Assembly (NCBI GenBank): GCA_023422835.1
Contig: JAFAGI010000013.1
Coordinates: 186,001-250,000 of the forward strand
From: Bacteroidota bacterium
Lineage (GTDB): Bacteria; Bacteroidota; Bacteroidia; Chitinophagales; Chitinophagaceae
Direction of reading: 5' to 3'
DNA length: 64,000 nucleotides
A model generated the notes under the pieces. It was not told the origin of the DNA, made no database searches, and saw nothing but the letters and a program-made list of their open reading frames with translations. Positions 44,221-53,947 of the stretch are shown here, piece by piece (within the stretch, counting starts at the first letter, position 1; each line of letters begins with the position of its first letter). The position numbers were made by a program, and so were the translations under genes.

Positions 44221-47139
44221 ATGAAAACAAGAATTGTATTACTTACGTTTATGGCAATAGCCATATGTTATCACACGCTAGCGCAGACAGGTACAGGCAG
44301 AACTATACAAGGTACGGTGTCTAATGTAGAGGGACAGCCATTACAAGCGGTCTCTGTAGTTATCAAGGGCTCTACCACAGGAGCAATTACAGATAGTGAA
44401 GGTAATTATCAGATAAGGGTCCCGGAAGAAGGAACCCTCATCTTTAGTATGCTCGGCTATAGTGCACAGGAAGTAACCACGAGTGGTAAAACAGTAATTA
44501 ACGTACAGCTTATGGAAGTAGGTGCTGATTTAAATGAAATAGTGGTTGTAGGGTACTCCGAAGTTGAAAGAAAGCACGTAGCATCTTCGGTGTCGCAAAT
44601 GGATATGCAAAAGGCCCGTTACCGTCCCATTTTTAAATTGCAGGAAGCATTCAGCGGTACTATACCTGGCGTAACAAGATTGCAGGGCAGCAACCTGCCG
44701 GGCTCAGGAGGAGGCGAAATATCCATCCGTGGCATAAGCACATTGCAAAGAGCATCCCCTCTGGTGATTGTTGACGGCATTGAGCAATCTCTTACAGATC
44801 TTGATCCAAACCAGATAAAAAGCATAACCGTGCTTAAAGATGCAGCATCTGCGTCCATGTACGGTTCCAGAGGCGCGAACGGTGTAATTATTATTGAAAC
44901 AGAAAGAGGATATACCGGTCAGTTCAAAGTTGATATCAACGCGTGGAGCGCAGTGAGTGATGCTATTGATCTTCCTGACTTTGTAAACTTGGCTGATTAT
45001 ATGAAACTGAACAACGAAGCCAAAACTATACAAGGCCAAACGAAATTATTTACTGATGTGCAAATAGAAAAAGCTAAAAGCGGAGAGGTGAAAGGCGTAA
45101 ACTGGCTGAATGAAGTTATGGAAAGACGCCCGTTTGCCCACAACACTACAGCAAGTATTTCAGGCGGAGGAGGCGTGGGGTCTTTTAACCTGATGCTGGG
45201 ACATATTAAGGAAGGCGGTCTTAATGAAATTGAAGGAACTGAAAAATTTTCTGCTCGCTTCAATACCAACGTAAACATAGCCGATAAATTTGTTTTATTG
45301 GCAGATTTTTATGCGCACCGCCTACAGGTCAACCGGTTATTGGCAAATGATGACGGCCATGGGCTTTATCAAATAGCCTGGAGGATGAACCCTTCTCAAC
45401 AGCTATATTATGACTCTTCTGACATGCCCAATCATTATATGCTGCACGACGGGCTAAACCCTGTGGCTTCCATAAAACATGGCGGCACTAAAAATTATCT
45501 GCACGACAGAAGCACTATCAACCTTCGTCCGAAATACTACATTACCAAAGAGCTGAATGTTGAAGCCAATATTTCTTACATGCTTAATAAATCGGCTAAT
45601 AAATCAAAAAGAGAAACATTTAAATTTTATGATGGCAATGGCCGCCCTGTTACTATCTGGGGGAATATAGTAGACTCAGAACAAGGGGTCAGCGAAAGCC
45701 AGATCACCGCACGTGCCTTGCTCAACTATATTAAAGATTTAAGAGGATCGAAAGATAAAATTTATCTTACCCTTGGCTCTGAAATAATGAATTATGCGTA
45801 TACCGATTATAAAGAAATAAGCAAAGCCTCGTTTTTTGGCAAACTCAATTATTCTTTTGCTAACCGATATCTTTTAGAGCTTACTGCAAGAGGCGATGGA
45901 AGCAGCAAATTTGCTCCCGGTCACAGGTGGGGATTTTTCCCGGCCGCTGCATTAGCCTGGAATGCACATAATGAAGCTTTCCTGCACAATTTAAAGAACA
46001 GTGGCATGCTTACTGAACTAAAGTTCCGCTTTTCTTATGGGCTCATAGGAAATGAGAATGTGGATCCTTACCTGTGGCAGGAGGTTGTAAATAACTGGGG
46101 CTGGGTAATGCGTGTGCCCAACCCGGAATTTTCATGGGAGAAACAAAACCAGTGGAATGCAGGCGTTGATGTAACTACTCTCAACAAAAGATTAAGCTTC
46201 ACGGCAGACGTTTATAGAAAATACTCTTATGATCTCATTTTTTCTTCCTTCCCAGTGCCGCCACTTACAGGCGCAAGCAACTTGGAATCTTCAGTAAATG
46301 TGGGTGAAGTGGAGAATAAGGGATGGGAATTTTCTGCCAACTGGAACGACAAAATAGGCGAGTTTTATTATAAGATCGGAGGAATGATATTTGATAATAA
46401 AAACAAAGTGTTAAAAGCCGGTTACAAGAGTTCAGATACCCTTATTTTTAAAGGAGATAACGATAGGATCTGGTTCAACGGCACAGCCATAGAAAACTAC
46501 TATGGCTTCCAGACTAACGGCTACTTCCAGACCCAGGAGGAGGTGGACGCCACCACGGCTAAGCAGCCCAATACATTTGTCGGCGACATCCGCTACGTAG
46601 ATCAAAACGGCGATGGCATCATCAATGATCAGGACAGAGTAATACTGGGAGATCCCTATCCGCACCTAAATTATTCTTTAAACCTGGATATGAAATATAA
46701 ACGCTGGGACTTTAGCTTTCTCGGTCAGGGTATAGGCAAAAGAACAGGCAGATTGGAAGGCATGGAAGGCTATCCGATTTACGTAGATGGCTCGAGCAAT
46801 TCGCTGGGTTCGCCAAGGCAATATTATGCCAACAACAGGTGGACACCGGGAACCCCCAACAGCAGGTTTCCACGTGTATGGACAGGCAATAGCGCCAACA
46901 CGTACCTGAGCGATGTGTGGTTGAGCAACGCTGCCTTCTTTCGGGTGAAAATGCTTCAATTGGGCTATACCATACCTCAGGTTGGAAAATATTTCAAAAA
47001 TGTGAGGTTATACATCAACGCGCAGGACGCCATCACTTTTACAAAATGGGAAGGACTTGAGCCGGAAAGAAATGGCGGAAATGGTTCGTATCCAAGAATG
47101 GCAACCTATAGCTTCGGGATAAGAACAACCATTTTATAA
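44221..47139 (+). CDS. SusC/RagA family TonB-dependent outer-membrane transporter
   Basis: 972-residue outer-membrane importer. It has a signal peptide (1-21, ending YHTLAQ), a carboxypeptidase-regulatory-like domain (about 27-100, RTIQGTVSNVEGQPLQAVSV), then a plug with ASVSQ..., ISIRGISTL and VLKDAASASMYGSRGANGVI, and a 22-strand barrel ending in an aromatic-rich C-terminus. No N-terminal STN domain is present, so signalling through an anti-sigma factor is not expected. It pairs with the SusD gene 207 bases downstream. Neighbouring glycosidases and glp genes suggest the substrate is a phosphoglycerol-containing glycan, by inference. Confidence 0.95.
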   Translation: MKTRIVLLTFMAIAICYHTLAQTGTGRTIQGTVSNVEGQPLQAVSVVIKGSTTGAITDSEGNYQIRVPEEGTLIFSMLGYSAQEVTTSGKTVINVQLMEVGADLNEIVVVGYSEVERKHVASSVSQMDMQKARYRPIFKLQEAFSGTIPGVTRLQGSNLPGSGGGEISIRGISTLQRASPLVIVDGIEQSLTDLDPNQIKSITVLKDAASASMYGSRGANGVIIIETERGYTGQFKVDINAWSAVSDAIDLPDFVNLADYMKLNNEAKTIQGQTKLFTDVQIEKAKSGEVKGVNWLNEVMERRPFAHNTTASISGGGGVGSFNLMLGHIKEGGLNEIEGTEKFSARFNTNVNIADKFVLLADFYAHRLQVNRLLANDDGHGLYQIAWRMNPSQQLYYDSSDMPNHYMLHDGLNPVASIKHGGTKNYLHDRSTINLRPKYYITKELNVEANISYMLNKSANKSKRETFKFYDGNGRPVTIWGNIVDSEQGVSESQITARALLNYIKDLRGSKDKIYLTLGSEIMNYAYTDYKEISKASFFGKLNYSFANRYLLELTARGDGSSKFAPGHRWGFFPAAALAWNAHNEAFLHNLKNSGMLTELKFRFSYGLIGNENVDPYLWQEVVNNWGWVMRVPNPEFSWEKQNQWNAGVDVTTLNKRLSFTADVYRKYSYDLIFSSFPVPPLTGASNLESSVNVGEVENKGWEFSANWNDKIGEFYYKIGGMIFDNKNKVLKAGYKSSDTLIFKGDNDRIWFNGTAIENYYGFQTNGYFQTQEEVDATTAKQPNTFVGDIRYVDQNGDGIINDQDRVILGDPYPHLNYSLNLDMKYKRWDFSFLGQGIGKRTGRLEGMEGYPIYVDGSSNSLGSPRQYYANNRWTPGTPNSRFPRVWTGNSANTYLSDVWLSNAAFFRVKMLQLGYTIPQVGKYFKNVRLYINAQDAITFTKWEGLEPERNGGNGSYPRMATYSFGIRTTIL

Positions 47140-47150
47140 TTTAATAAAAA

Positions 47151-47235
47151 GAAAATAGCCATAAACAGTTCTCGTTGACCAACCACGGGTAAAAATACGG
47201 CGAAACAAAGTTCACTGAAAGTAATTCCATGTGAC
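47151..47235 (+). repeat. Leader repeat copy J (susC-susD gap, diverged)
   Basis: GAAAATAGCCATAAACAG ... GACCAACCACGGGTAAA ... GTAATTCCATGTGACA. The 5' arm lacks the ATG and the loop is enlarged. Confidence 0.7.
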
Positions 47236-47254
47236 AAAACAAAAAAATAAATAG

Positions 47255-47317
47255 ATATGAAATAGCCATAAGCAAAGTTGCATACCAACCGCGAATGAAT
47301 AAAGGCTATTCCATGTG
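47255..47317 (+). repeat. Leader repeat copy K (before susD)
   Basis: Near-consensus unit ATATGAAATAGCC ... GGCTATTCCATGTG, followed by an A-rich linker and AACACATGAAA, the susD start, 30 bases past the hairpin. Confidence 0.9.
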
Positions 47318-47346
47318 ATCATAAAGAAAAAATTAAACATTAACAC

Positions 47347-48939
47347 ATGAAAAACATTTTATTAATAATACTTATTGCCATTGCGGCAACAGGCTGCGAA
47401 AAGTTTTTAGACAAAAGAGACCCGAAGGCTACTACTTTTCAGGAGTTCTTCAACACGGAAGAAGATCTTAGAAGAGTGGTGTACAGTAGCTATACGGATG
47501 TCTTTACAACTGTAACTGACAGAAGGTTGTTGTTTTATATGCAGGATGGCAGAACGGACGACGCCTATTCAAGAATCTCGGGAGATCATCACCAGCTCAT
47601 TGCCAACGGCTCTATGAACAGCAATGCAAGATTAAGCGAATATTACTGGACCATCCACATGAAGCATATAGGCCGTTTAAATACCTATATTGCCAATGTA
47701 GACATTCCCTATGTAGACGACGAAGCTGTAAGGGAGAATTACAGAAACATCCTGGAAGGATTAAGAGCCTGGCACTATTTTATAGCCACTTCACGGTGGG
47801 GAAACGTACCCTTTCTTTTAGAACCCGCCGATCTGGAGACTGCTAAACAGCCCGCCAAGCCTAAGGAAGAAATATTAAACCAGCTCTTCCCCATGGCAGA
47901 AGAAATTGCTAACAAACTCCCGCCGGATGAATATACCACCAACGCTTACATGTTCAATAAATATTCTTTCAAGGCATTGATTATGCGCTACGCGTTGTAT
48001 AATGAAAGATATGAAATGGCTGCGCGCCTTGCCAAAGAAATAATGGATAGTAAAAAGTATGAGCTTTTTGCCAGCTATGCCAATCTCTTCAATTACAAAG
48101 GCGATAAGATAAATAAAGAATTTATCATGAAAATGGACATGCCCAGCCACAACAACACCGCTACAAATTCATTCAGAGATTTAGGGCCTCAGTACAGAAC
48201 TGGTCCCGGACAGTCTTATTCCGTGCCCACGAAAGCGCTGGTAGATGCTTACTGGACATTGCAGGGACGGCCAATAGACAAATGCCCGCTTTATAAAAAA
48301 GAACAGTATGAACTTAATCCTAAATTAAACCGCGATCCCCGTTTCTCAGCCAGCATCTTCGGGCATGGAGATAAGTTTTCCGGAGAAATCATAAATATCT
48401 ATGATGAAAACAGCCCATTATACTACAAAAACCTGCGGGCAAGCAGCACCGGCTATTGGTACAAAAAATTTGTAGATGAAGCAGATGCTTTCAAAACCAG
48501 CGGTGGTAACATGCACTTTCCGCTACTGCGCTACGCCGAAGTACTGCTCACCTATGCCGAAGCAAAAATAATGTTAGGTGATGTAGATGATCTGGCAAAA
48601 AGCTGCATCAACCAAATACGCAAGCGGGCCGGGCTGGACATGAGCGTTGCAGATGTAACTCTCACCCCTAAAACAAAACAGGAATGGATTGACCTCATCA
48701 GAAACGAGCGCCGCACAGAATTCGCAGCAGAAGGGCTTCGCTACGATGATATAATAAGATGGAAAACCGCAGAAGTGGTGCTTAACAAGCCGGCTTTGGG
48801 GCACACCAGGAAAATAGATGATTCTCTTGTAAGCTTAAAAATAGAAGATAGAGAATTCCTTACGCACCAGTATTTATGGCCGTTCCATGAAAGCTCATTA
48901 AGAGTAGAGCCAGGATTAAAACAAAATCCCGGTTATTAA
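47347..48939 (+). CDS. SusD/RagB family outer-membrane lipoprotein
   Basis: Glycan-binding lipoprotein of 530 residues that forms the lid of the SusC barrel. The lipobox gives Cys17 (AATGCEKF), followed by tetratricopeptide-like helices typical of SusD (LEGLRAWHYFIATSRWGNVP) and the C-terminal SusD domain with FPLLRYAEVLLTYAEAKIML and NERRTEFAAEGLRYDDIIRW. Located right after susC, with two leader repeats between them, which could set a SusC:SusD expression ratio. Confidence 0.95.
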   Translation: MKNILLIILIAIAATGCEKFLDKRDPKATTFQEFFNTEEDLRRVVYSSYTDVFTTVTDRRLLFYMQDGRTDDAYSRISGDHHQLIANGSMNSNARLSEYYWTIHMKHIGRLNTYIANVDIPYVDDEAVRENYRNILEGLRAWHYFIATSRWGNVPFLLEPADLETAKQPAKPKEEILNQLFPMAEEIANKLPPDEYTTNAYMFNKYSFKALIMRYALYNERYEMAARLAKEIMDSKKYELFASYANLFNYKGDKINKEFIMKMDMPSHNNTATNSFRDLGPQYRTGPGQSYSVPTKALVDAYWTLQGRPIDKCPLYKKEQYELNPKLNRDPRFSASIFGHGDKFSGEIINIYDENSPLYYKNLRASSTGYWYKKFVDEADAFKTSGGNMHFPLLRYAEVLLTYAEAKIMLGDVDDLAKSCINQIRKRAGLDMSVADVTLTPKTKQEWIDLIRNERRTEFAAEGLRYDDIIRWKTAEVVLNKPALGHTRKIDDSLVSLKIEDREFLTHQYLWPFHESSLRVEPGLKQNPGY

Positions 48940-48961
48940 AAACCTTTCCGTCAATGTTTTA

Positions 48962-48999
48962 CAAGGTTGTATTGCTGTGCTTATACCGCAGTACAACCT
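48962..48999 (+). terminator. Hairpin after susD
   Basis: AAGGTTGTA pairs with TACAACCTT around a 20-base loop with some inner pairing. Only TTTG follows, so as a terminator it is modest. Confidence 0.5.
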
Positions 49000-49151
49000 T
49001 TGAGTCTGGTATTAATTTATGAATATTACCTTAGCAAATGAATTCCTGTATATGTGGTATAAAAAAAATAACAACTTCGTTTGTTTACAATTACTACTAT
49101 CTTTAATTTTCGCAAATCCCTATTAGTTTACATTCAAACAATTGCTTTTTC

Positions 49152-50405
49152 ATGAATCGCAGAAAATTTATTAAAAATAGCGCCGCCACCATGGCTGCCT
49201 TTTACATTGTGCCTTCTCATGTACTGGGCGGTACCCGCCACATTGCGCCCAGCGACCAGCTAACAAGGGCTATCATTGGTGTAGGCTCCATGGGCCGCGG
49301 GCATATCCGCTACCCGGGCGCCAACCTCGTGGCCATTTGCGATGTAGATAACAATCATCTGAAACGCGCTTTAGGGCTCTCTCCGAAAGGAACAAAAACA
49401 TATCATGATTACCGTGAGTTGCTCGGAGATCCGGGCATCGATATCGTTCATATTGTAACACCTCCGCACTGGCATGGCATTATGAGTGTGGATGCAGCCA
49501 ATGCCGGCAAAGACATCTGGTGCGAAAAGCCTATGACGCGTACTATTGGCGAAGGCCTCCGTGTAAGGGAAGCTGTAAAGCAGAATGGCCGTATTTTCAG
49601 GCTAAACACCTGGTTCCGTTTTAAGGATACATTTTACGGAATGAAGACTACCGTGCAGCCTGTTAAAAAACTGGTGCAGAGCGGGCTGCTGGGCTGGCCG
49701 CTAAAATGCACCATCAATGCTTCCACCGGGTTTAACTGGAAGTTTTTCTGGATCGGCAAAACCGATCTGGATGTACAGCCTGTTCCTGCCGAACTGGATT
49801 ATAACATGTGGCTGGGCCCGGCGCCGTTCAAGCCATACCATCCACACCGCGTTCACGGAACTTTCCGCGGCTATTGGGATTACGATGGTGGCGGACTGGG
49901 CGATATGGGCCAGCATTACCTTGATCCAGTGCAGTATTTTTTAGGTAAAGATAATGAGCTGCCTGTGCGCATTGATGTGGATGCTGCCCAACAGCACCCG
50001 GATGCAGCGGGCACGTGGAAACGGATTGAACTTACCTATGCAGATGGTTGCAAAATTGTATTGGATGGTGAAAACAAAGATACCAATGCGGCATTTTTGG
50101 AAGGCCCCGCCGGAAAACTCTTCCCCGGCTTCCGATCTACAATTCCTAACCTGGAAAAAAAATTAGCTGCATTTCCCGAACCGGAGCCGCAGCTGACGGA
50201 TTTTTCGGAGGCGGTGAAAACGCGGAAAAAATTTGCCCTGAATGAAGATAATGGCTTCCATTCGGCTACGCTCGTAAACCTGGCCATTATGGCTGTGCGT
50301 TTAAACCGTTCATTGCAATTCGACCCTGTTAAATTGCAGTTCATAAACGATCCCGCAGCTAATGCGCTTATCCACCAGCCCATGCGTGCACCGTGGAATA
50401 TTTAA
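49152..50405 (+). CDS. Gfo/Idh/MocA family oxidoreductase with Tat signal
   Basis: 417 residues. A twin-arginine signal (NRRKFIKNSAATMAA) predicts export of the folded, cofactor-loaded enzyme. The Rossmann part has GVGSMGRGHIRYP and AICDVDN, followed by the family's EKP motif (WCEKPMTRTIGEG) and a C-terminal substrate domain with GGGLGDMGQHYLDPV. Members act on sugars or inositols with NAD(P). Next to a DUF1080 protein, a role in oxidising the C3 hydroxyl of glycosides (the 3-keto-glycoside route) is plausible. Starts 212 bases after susD and may be separately transcribed. Confidence 0.9.
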   Translation: MNRRKFIKNSAATMAAFYIVPSHVLGGTRHIAPSDQLTRAIIGVGSMGRGHIRYPGANLVAICDVDNNHLKRALGLSPKGTKTYHDYRELLGDPGIDIVHIVTPPHWHGIMSVDAANAGKDIWCEKPMTRTIGEGLRVREAVKQNGRIFRLNTWFRFKDTFYGMKTTVQPVKKLVQSGLLGWPLKCTINASTGFNWKFFWIGKTDLDVQPVPAELDYNMWLGPAPFKPYHPHRVHGTFRGYWDYDGGGLGDMGQHYLDPVQYFLGKDNELPVRIDVDAAQQHPDAAGTWKRIELTYADGCKIVLDGENKDTNAAFLEGPAGKLFPGFRSTIPNLEKKLAAFPEPEPQLTDFSEAVKTRKKFALNEDNGFHSATLVNLAIMAVRLNRSLQFDPVKLQFINDPAANALIHQPMRAPWNI

Positions 50406-50533
50406 AGTATGCAGCTATATGCGGCATATATACATTGTTGCTTGCTAAGCAAGCGTAGTTAAGCAAATGTGCAGGCTGCAGCAATGCTTTTGCCCACGAT
50501 CATAAATAAAAAAACAACTGATTCCTGAATAAA

Positions 50534-53500
50534 ATGAAACAACTACAAATTTTTTTACTTGCGCTGTTTTTAATCCCCGTAATTACTTTCGCCCAGCCCG
50601 GAACAGATGTAAGGTCTATTGAAACGAAAGTAGCTGACCTGCTGATGCAGTTGCCGGCGCAGAATACGGCTTCCCATAATGCCTTAATGAAAGAATTATC
50701 ATTATTCGGCAACCCGGGCATCAAAAACCTGACCTCTAAACTGGTCGCTCCCGGAAAAGGTAATGATGCATCAGCGCGTTATGCCATTAGCGGGCTGGCC
50801 AAGTATGTTGGGCAGCTAAATGATATTCCTTTGAGACGGGCCACTTCTGCTGCCCTGCTAAGCTCTTTGGGTACCGCAAAGGATGATGAAGTAAGAGATT
50901 TTATTTTACAGGAGGCTCAGTATGTTGCGGGCGATGAGGCTATACCGCTTGTACGAAAATACCTGGTTGATAACCGCCTCGCCGATCCGGCTGCCCGCTT
51001 GTTGTTAAGAGTAAAAACTGACGATGCCTCTAAAGCTATGCTTTCTGCGCTGTCTTCAGCAAAAGGCAGCCCCCTTCTTACACTAATAAAAGCGCTGGGC
51101 GATGCACAATATAAGCCGGCCGGTGCAAGATTGTTGCAACTGTGGCCTAAAGCCGCCAATGACAATGTTAAGAAAGTAATACTTCGTGCGCTTGCGCAAA
51201 TAGGCGAATCCGCTGCGGCGCCCACGCTTAAAGCGGCTGCGGAAAAAGCAAAATATAAATTTGATTCTCTTGATGCGACAGGCTCTTACTTAGTTTTCCT
51301 GGAGCGCCAGTTACAACAAGGAAATGAAACATATGTTGAGCGGTCAGCAAGGAACATGCTTGAAAATACAAGTATACCTGAGCAAATAAGAAGCGCTGCA
51401 CTGTCTTTACGTTCAAGAGCTGCTGCCAGCGGCGCGGCTGCTGAATTGCTTCATGCGCTGAATTCACAACAAAATAACTATCGGGGCACGGCTGTCAGCT
51501 TGCTGACTGATATATACACGCCTGAGGTTTCCAGGCAGGTACAAAATATTTTAAGAACTACAAAGGATGCGCAACAGCAATCAGCATTGGTGTATCTGCT
51601 AGAGCAAAAGGAAGATAAAACGGCTTTGCCGTTACTGATTGAGCTGTTCAACAGTTCCGATCAACAGGTTCAGTTTGCTGCAATCAATGCTGTGGCTAAA
51701 GCGGGCAAACAGGATGCTATTGCCCCACTTATTTTACTGATTCAAGGTGCCAAACCGGATATTATAGACGTAGCTAAAAATGCCTTGCTGACGATTCCAG
51801 GTAATGCTGTGGCTGATGCTGCTGCAGGCGCGTTGCCACAATCGGCAGGAGCAGCTAAAGTAGCTTTGGTAGAGATTATCGCTCAACGCATGGCTGCAGC
51901 ACATTCAGGATTGATTTTTAATGAAGCAAATAATGCAGATGTGGCTGTGCGGCTGGCAGCTGCTAAGGCATTGAGTAATCTAGCAGGGGAAAGCGATGCT
52001 CATAGAATTGCGCAGCTTCTCAATAATGCTTCTGAACCCAGGCTTGTAGAAGCATACCAGCAGGCTTTAACCAATGCCATAGCAGCAAAATCAAAAGCAG
52101 ATCAGATATCCGGCGTTCAGGAACTGATGAATAAGAGTAACAATAAACAACACCTGTACTACAGCGTTCTGTCCTCAACCGGCGGCAGGGAAGCGCTCCA
52201 TATTGTACTGAACGATTTTAAAAATGGCACGGCTCAACAAAAGGATGCGGCCATGAAAGCATTGTCTTCATGGAATGATGATACGGTTTTAGAAGCGTTG
52301 TACCAGATCGCAAAAGTAAGCAACGGGGCTACGAAAGAAACTGCGCTCAACAGTTTCATTGCCGGCATTAACAATTCAAAAAACACTACTGATCAAAAAG
52401 TGCTTATGTTTCGCAATGCCATGGACATAGCTGCAACCACCGCCCAGAAACGGAATATTTTGAATGGTATTTCAGCTAACAGCACTTTACAATCGCTGAT
52501 ATTTGTGTCAAAGTATTTTGACGATAAGGACCTGCAGCAGGATGCCGTACAGGCTGTTATTAATATTGTTTTGGATCATAAGGAACTGTATGGAAAAAAT
52601 GTTGAAGCAATTGCCAACCGGGCTATTGAATTAAATAAAGACAAAGAATCTGATTATTTAAAACAAGCGCTCATCCGCCATCTGGCGGCGCTGCCTAAGG
52701 AAGAAGGCTTTGTGGCGATGTTTAACGGGAAAGACCTTTCAGGGTGGAAAGGCCTCGTGGAAAACCCGATCAAAAGAGGATCAATGAGTGCATCAGAGCT
52801 TGCAGCCAGGCAAAAAGAAGCAGACGCTCAAATGCGCAAAGACTGGAGAGTTGATAACGGTGTTTTGGTTTTTCAAGGTAAAGGTTATAACAACCTTGTA
52901 TCAGAAAAAATGTACGAAGATTTTGAAATGCTGGTGGACTGGCGCATGGAACCCAAAGGAGATGGAGGCGTCTATTTAAGAGGTTCGCCGCAGGTACAGA
53001 CATGGGATACGTCTCGCACAGATGTAGGCGCACAGGTGGGCTCAGGTGGCCTCTACAACAATAAAGTTCACCGCAGCACACCCCTGAAAGTAGCTGACAA
53101 TCCAATTAATGAATGGAACACTTTCAGGATTAAAATGATTGGAGACCGGGTTACGGTGCATTTGAACGGCCAGCTTGTAACAGATAACGTAATACTCGAA
53201 AATTACTGGAATCGCAAAATCCCGATTTTCAGCCAGGAGGCCATAGAATTACAGGCGCATGGCACCAGGCTTGAATTTCGCGATATTTATGTGAAGGAAA
53301 TACCACGCCCCAGGCCTTATGTGTTGAGTATACAGGAAAAGAACGAAGGGTTTATTCCGCTTTTCAATGGTGTAAACCTTGACGGATGGGTGGGCAATAA
53401 AGTAAATTATTACGCCCAGGAGGGCATGATCGTTTCTGATCCTGCGCCTAAACACCCCGCCGGGATGAACAAGAATATTTACACGGATAAAGAATACAGC

Positions 53501-53947
53501 GACTTTATTATGCGATTTGAATTTCAATTAACGCCAGGCGCAAACAACGGCTTAGGTATTCGCACGCCGCTGGACGGAGACGCTGCCTACGTAGGCATGG
53601 AATTACAAATCCTGGATAACGAAGCTGAAATCTATAAAGACCTGAAACCTTATCAATACCATGGATCTGTTTACGGCATTATCCCGGCGCTGCGCGGTTA
53701 TTTAAAACCCATAGGCGAATGGAATTACCAGGAAGTGAAAGCTATCGGCAACCGCATCACCATTACACTTAACGGCAAGGTGATCCTTGACGGCGACATT
53801 GCTCAGGCCAGCAAAAACAATACAGCCACAGCTGACGGGAAAGCGCACCCCGGCCTGCTTAATAAATCAGGTCATATTGGTTTCCTCGGACATGGCTCTT
53901 ACCTTAAATTCAGGCATTTGAGAATAAAAGATCTGGGGAAGAAATAA
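50534..53947 (+). CDS. Large exported protein: HEAT repeats plus two DUF1080 domains
   Basis: 1137 residues. There is a signal peptide (1-21, ending VITFAQ), then about 700 residues of helical HEAT-like repeats (for example LVALPLLIELFNSSDQQVQF-type units and ALYQIAKVSNGATKETALN), then two DUF1080 (3-keto-disaccharide hydrolase, LamG-like) domains. The first begins at about 723 (GFVAMFNGKDLSGWKGL) and the second at about 937 (GFIPLFNGVNLDGWVGN). Each has its own DGGVYLRGS- or NNGLGIRT-type core. Characterised DUF1080 proteins cleave 3-keto-glycosides, partnering Gfo/Idh enzymes such as the one upstream. The HEAT part may bind protein or glycan. Confidence 0.88.
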   Translation: MKQLQIFLLALFLIPVITFAQPGTDVRSIETKVADLLMQLPAQNTASHNALMKELSLFGNPGIKNLTSKLVAPGKGNDASARYAISGLAKYVGQLNDIPLRRATSAALLSSLGTAKDDEVRDFILQEAQYVAGDEAIPLVRKYLVDNRLADPAARLLLRVKTDDASKAMLSALSSAKGSPLLTLIKALGDAQYKPAGARLLQLWPKAANDNVKKVILRALAQIGESAAAPTLKAAAEKAKYKFDSLDATGSYLVFLERQLQQGNETYVERSARNMLENTSIPEQIRSAALSLRSRAAASGAAAELLHALNSQQNNYRGTAVSLLTDIYTPEVSRQVQNILRTTKDAQQQSALVYLLEQKEDKTALPLLIELFNSSDQQVQFAAINAVAKAGKQDAIAPLILLIQGAKPDIIDVAKNALLTIPGNAVADAAAGALPQSAGAAKVALVEIIAQRMAAAHSGLIFNEANNADVAVRLAAAKALSNLAGESDAHRIAQLLNNASEPRLVEAYQQALTNAIAAKSKADQISGVQELMNKSNNKQHLYYSVLSSTGGREALHIVLNDFKNGTAQQKDAAMKALSSWNDDTVLEALYQIAKVSNGATKETALNSFIAGINNSKNTTDQKVLMFRNAMDIAATTAQKRNILNGISANSTLQSLIFVSKYFDDKDLQQDAVQAVINIVLDHKELYGKNVEAIANRAIELNKDKESDYLKQALIRHLAALPKEEGFVAMFNGKDLSGWKGLVENPIKRGSMSASELAARQKEADAQMRKDWRVDNGVLVFQGKGYNNLVSEKMYEDFEMLVDWRMEPKGDGGVYLRGSPQVQTWDTSRTDVGAQVGSGGLYNNKVHRSTPLKVADNPINEWNTFRIKMIGDRVTVHLNGQLVTDNVILENYWNRKIPIFSQEAIELQAHGTRLEFRDIYVKEIPRPRPYVLSIQEKNEGFIPLFNGVNLDGWVGNKVNYYAQEGMIVSDPAPKHPAGMNKNIYTDKEYSDFIMRFEFQLTPGANNGLGIRTPLDGDAAYVGMELQILDNEAEIYKDLKPYQYHGSVYGIIPALRGYLKPIGEWNYQEVKAIGNRITITLNGKVILDGDIAQASKNNTATADGKAHPGLLNKSGHIGFLGHGSYLKFRHLRIKDLGKK

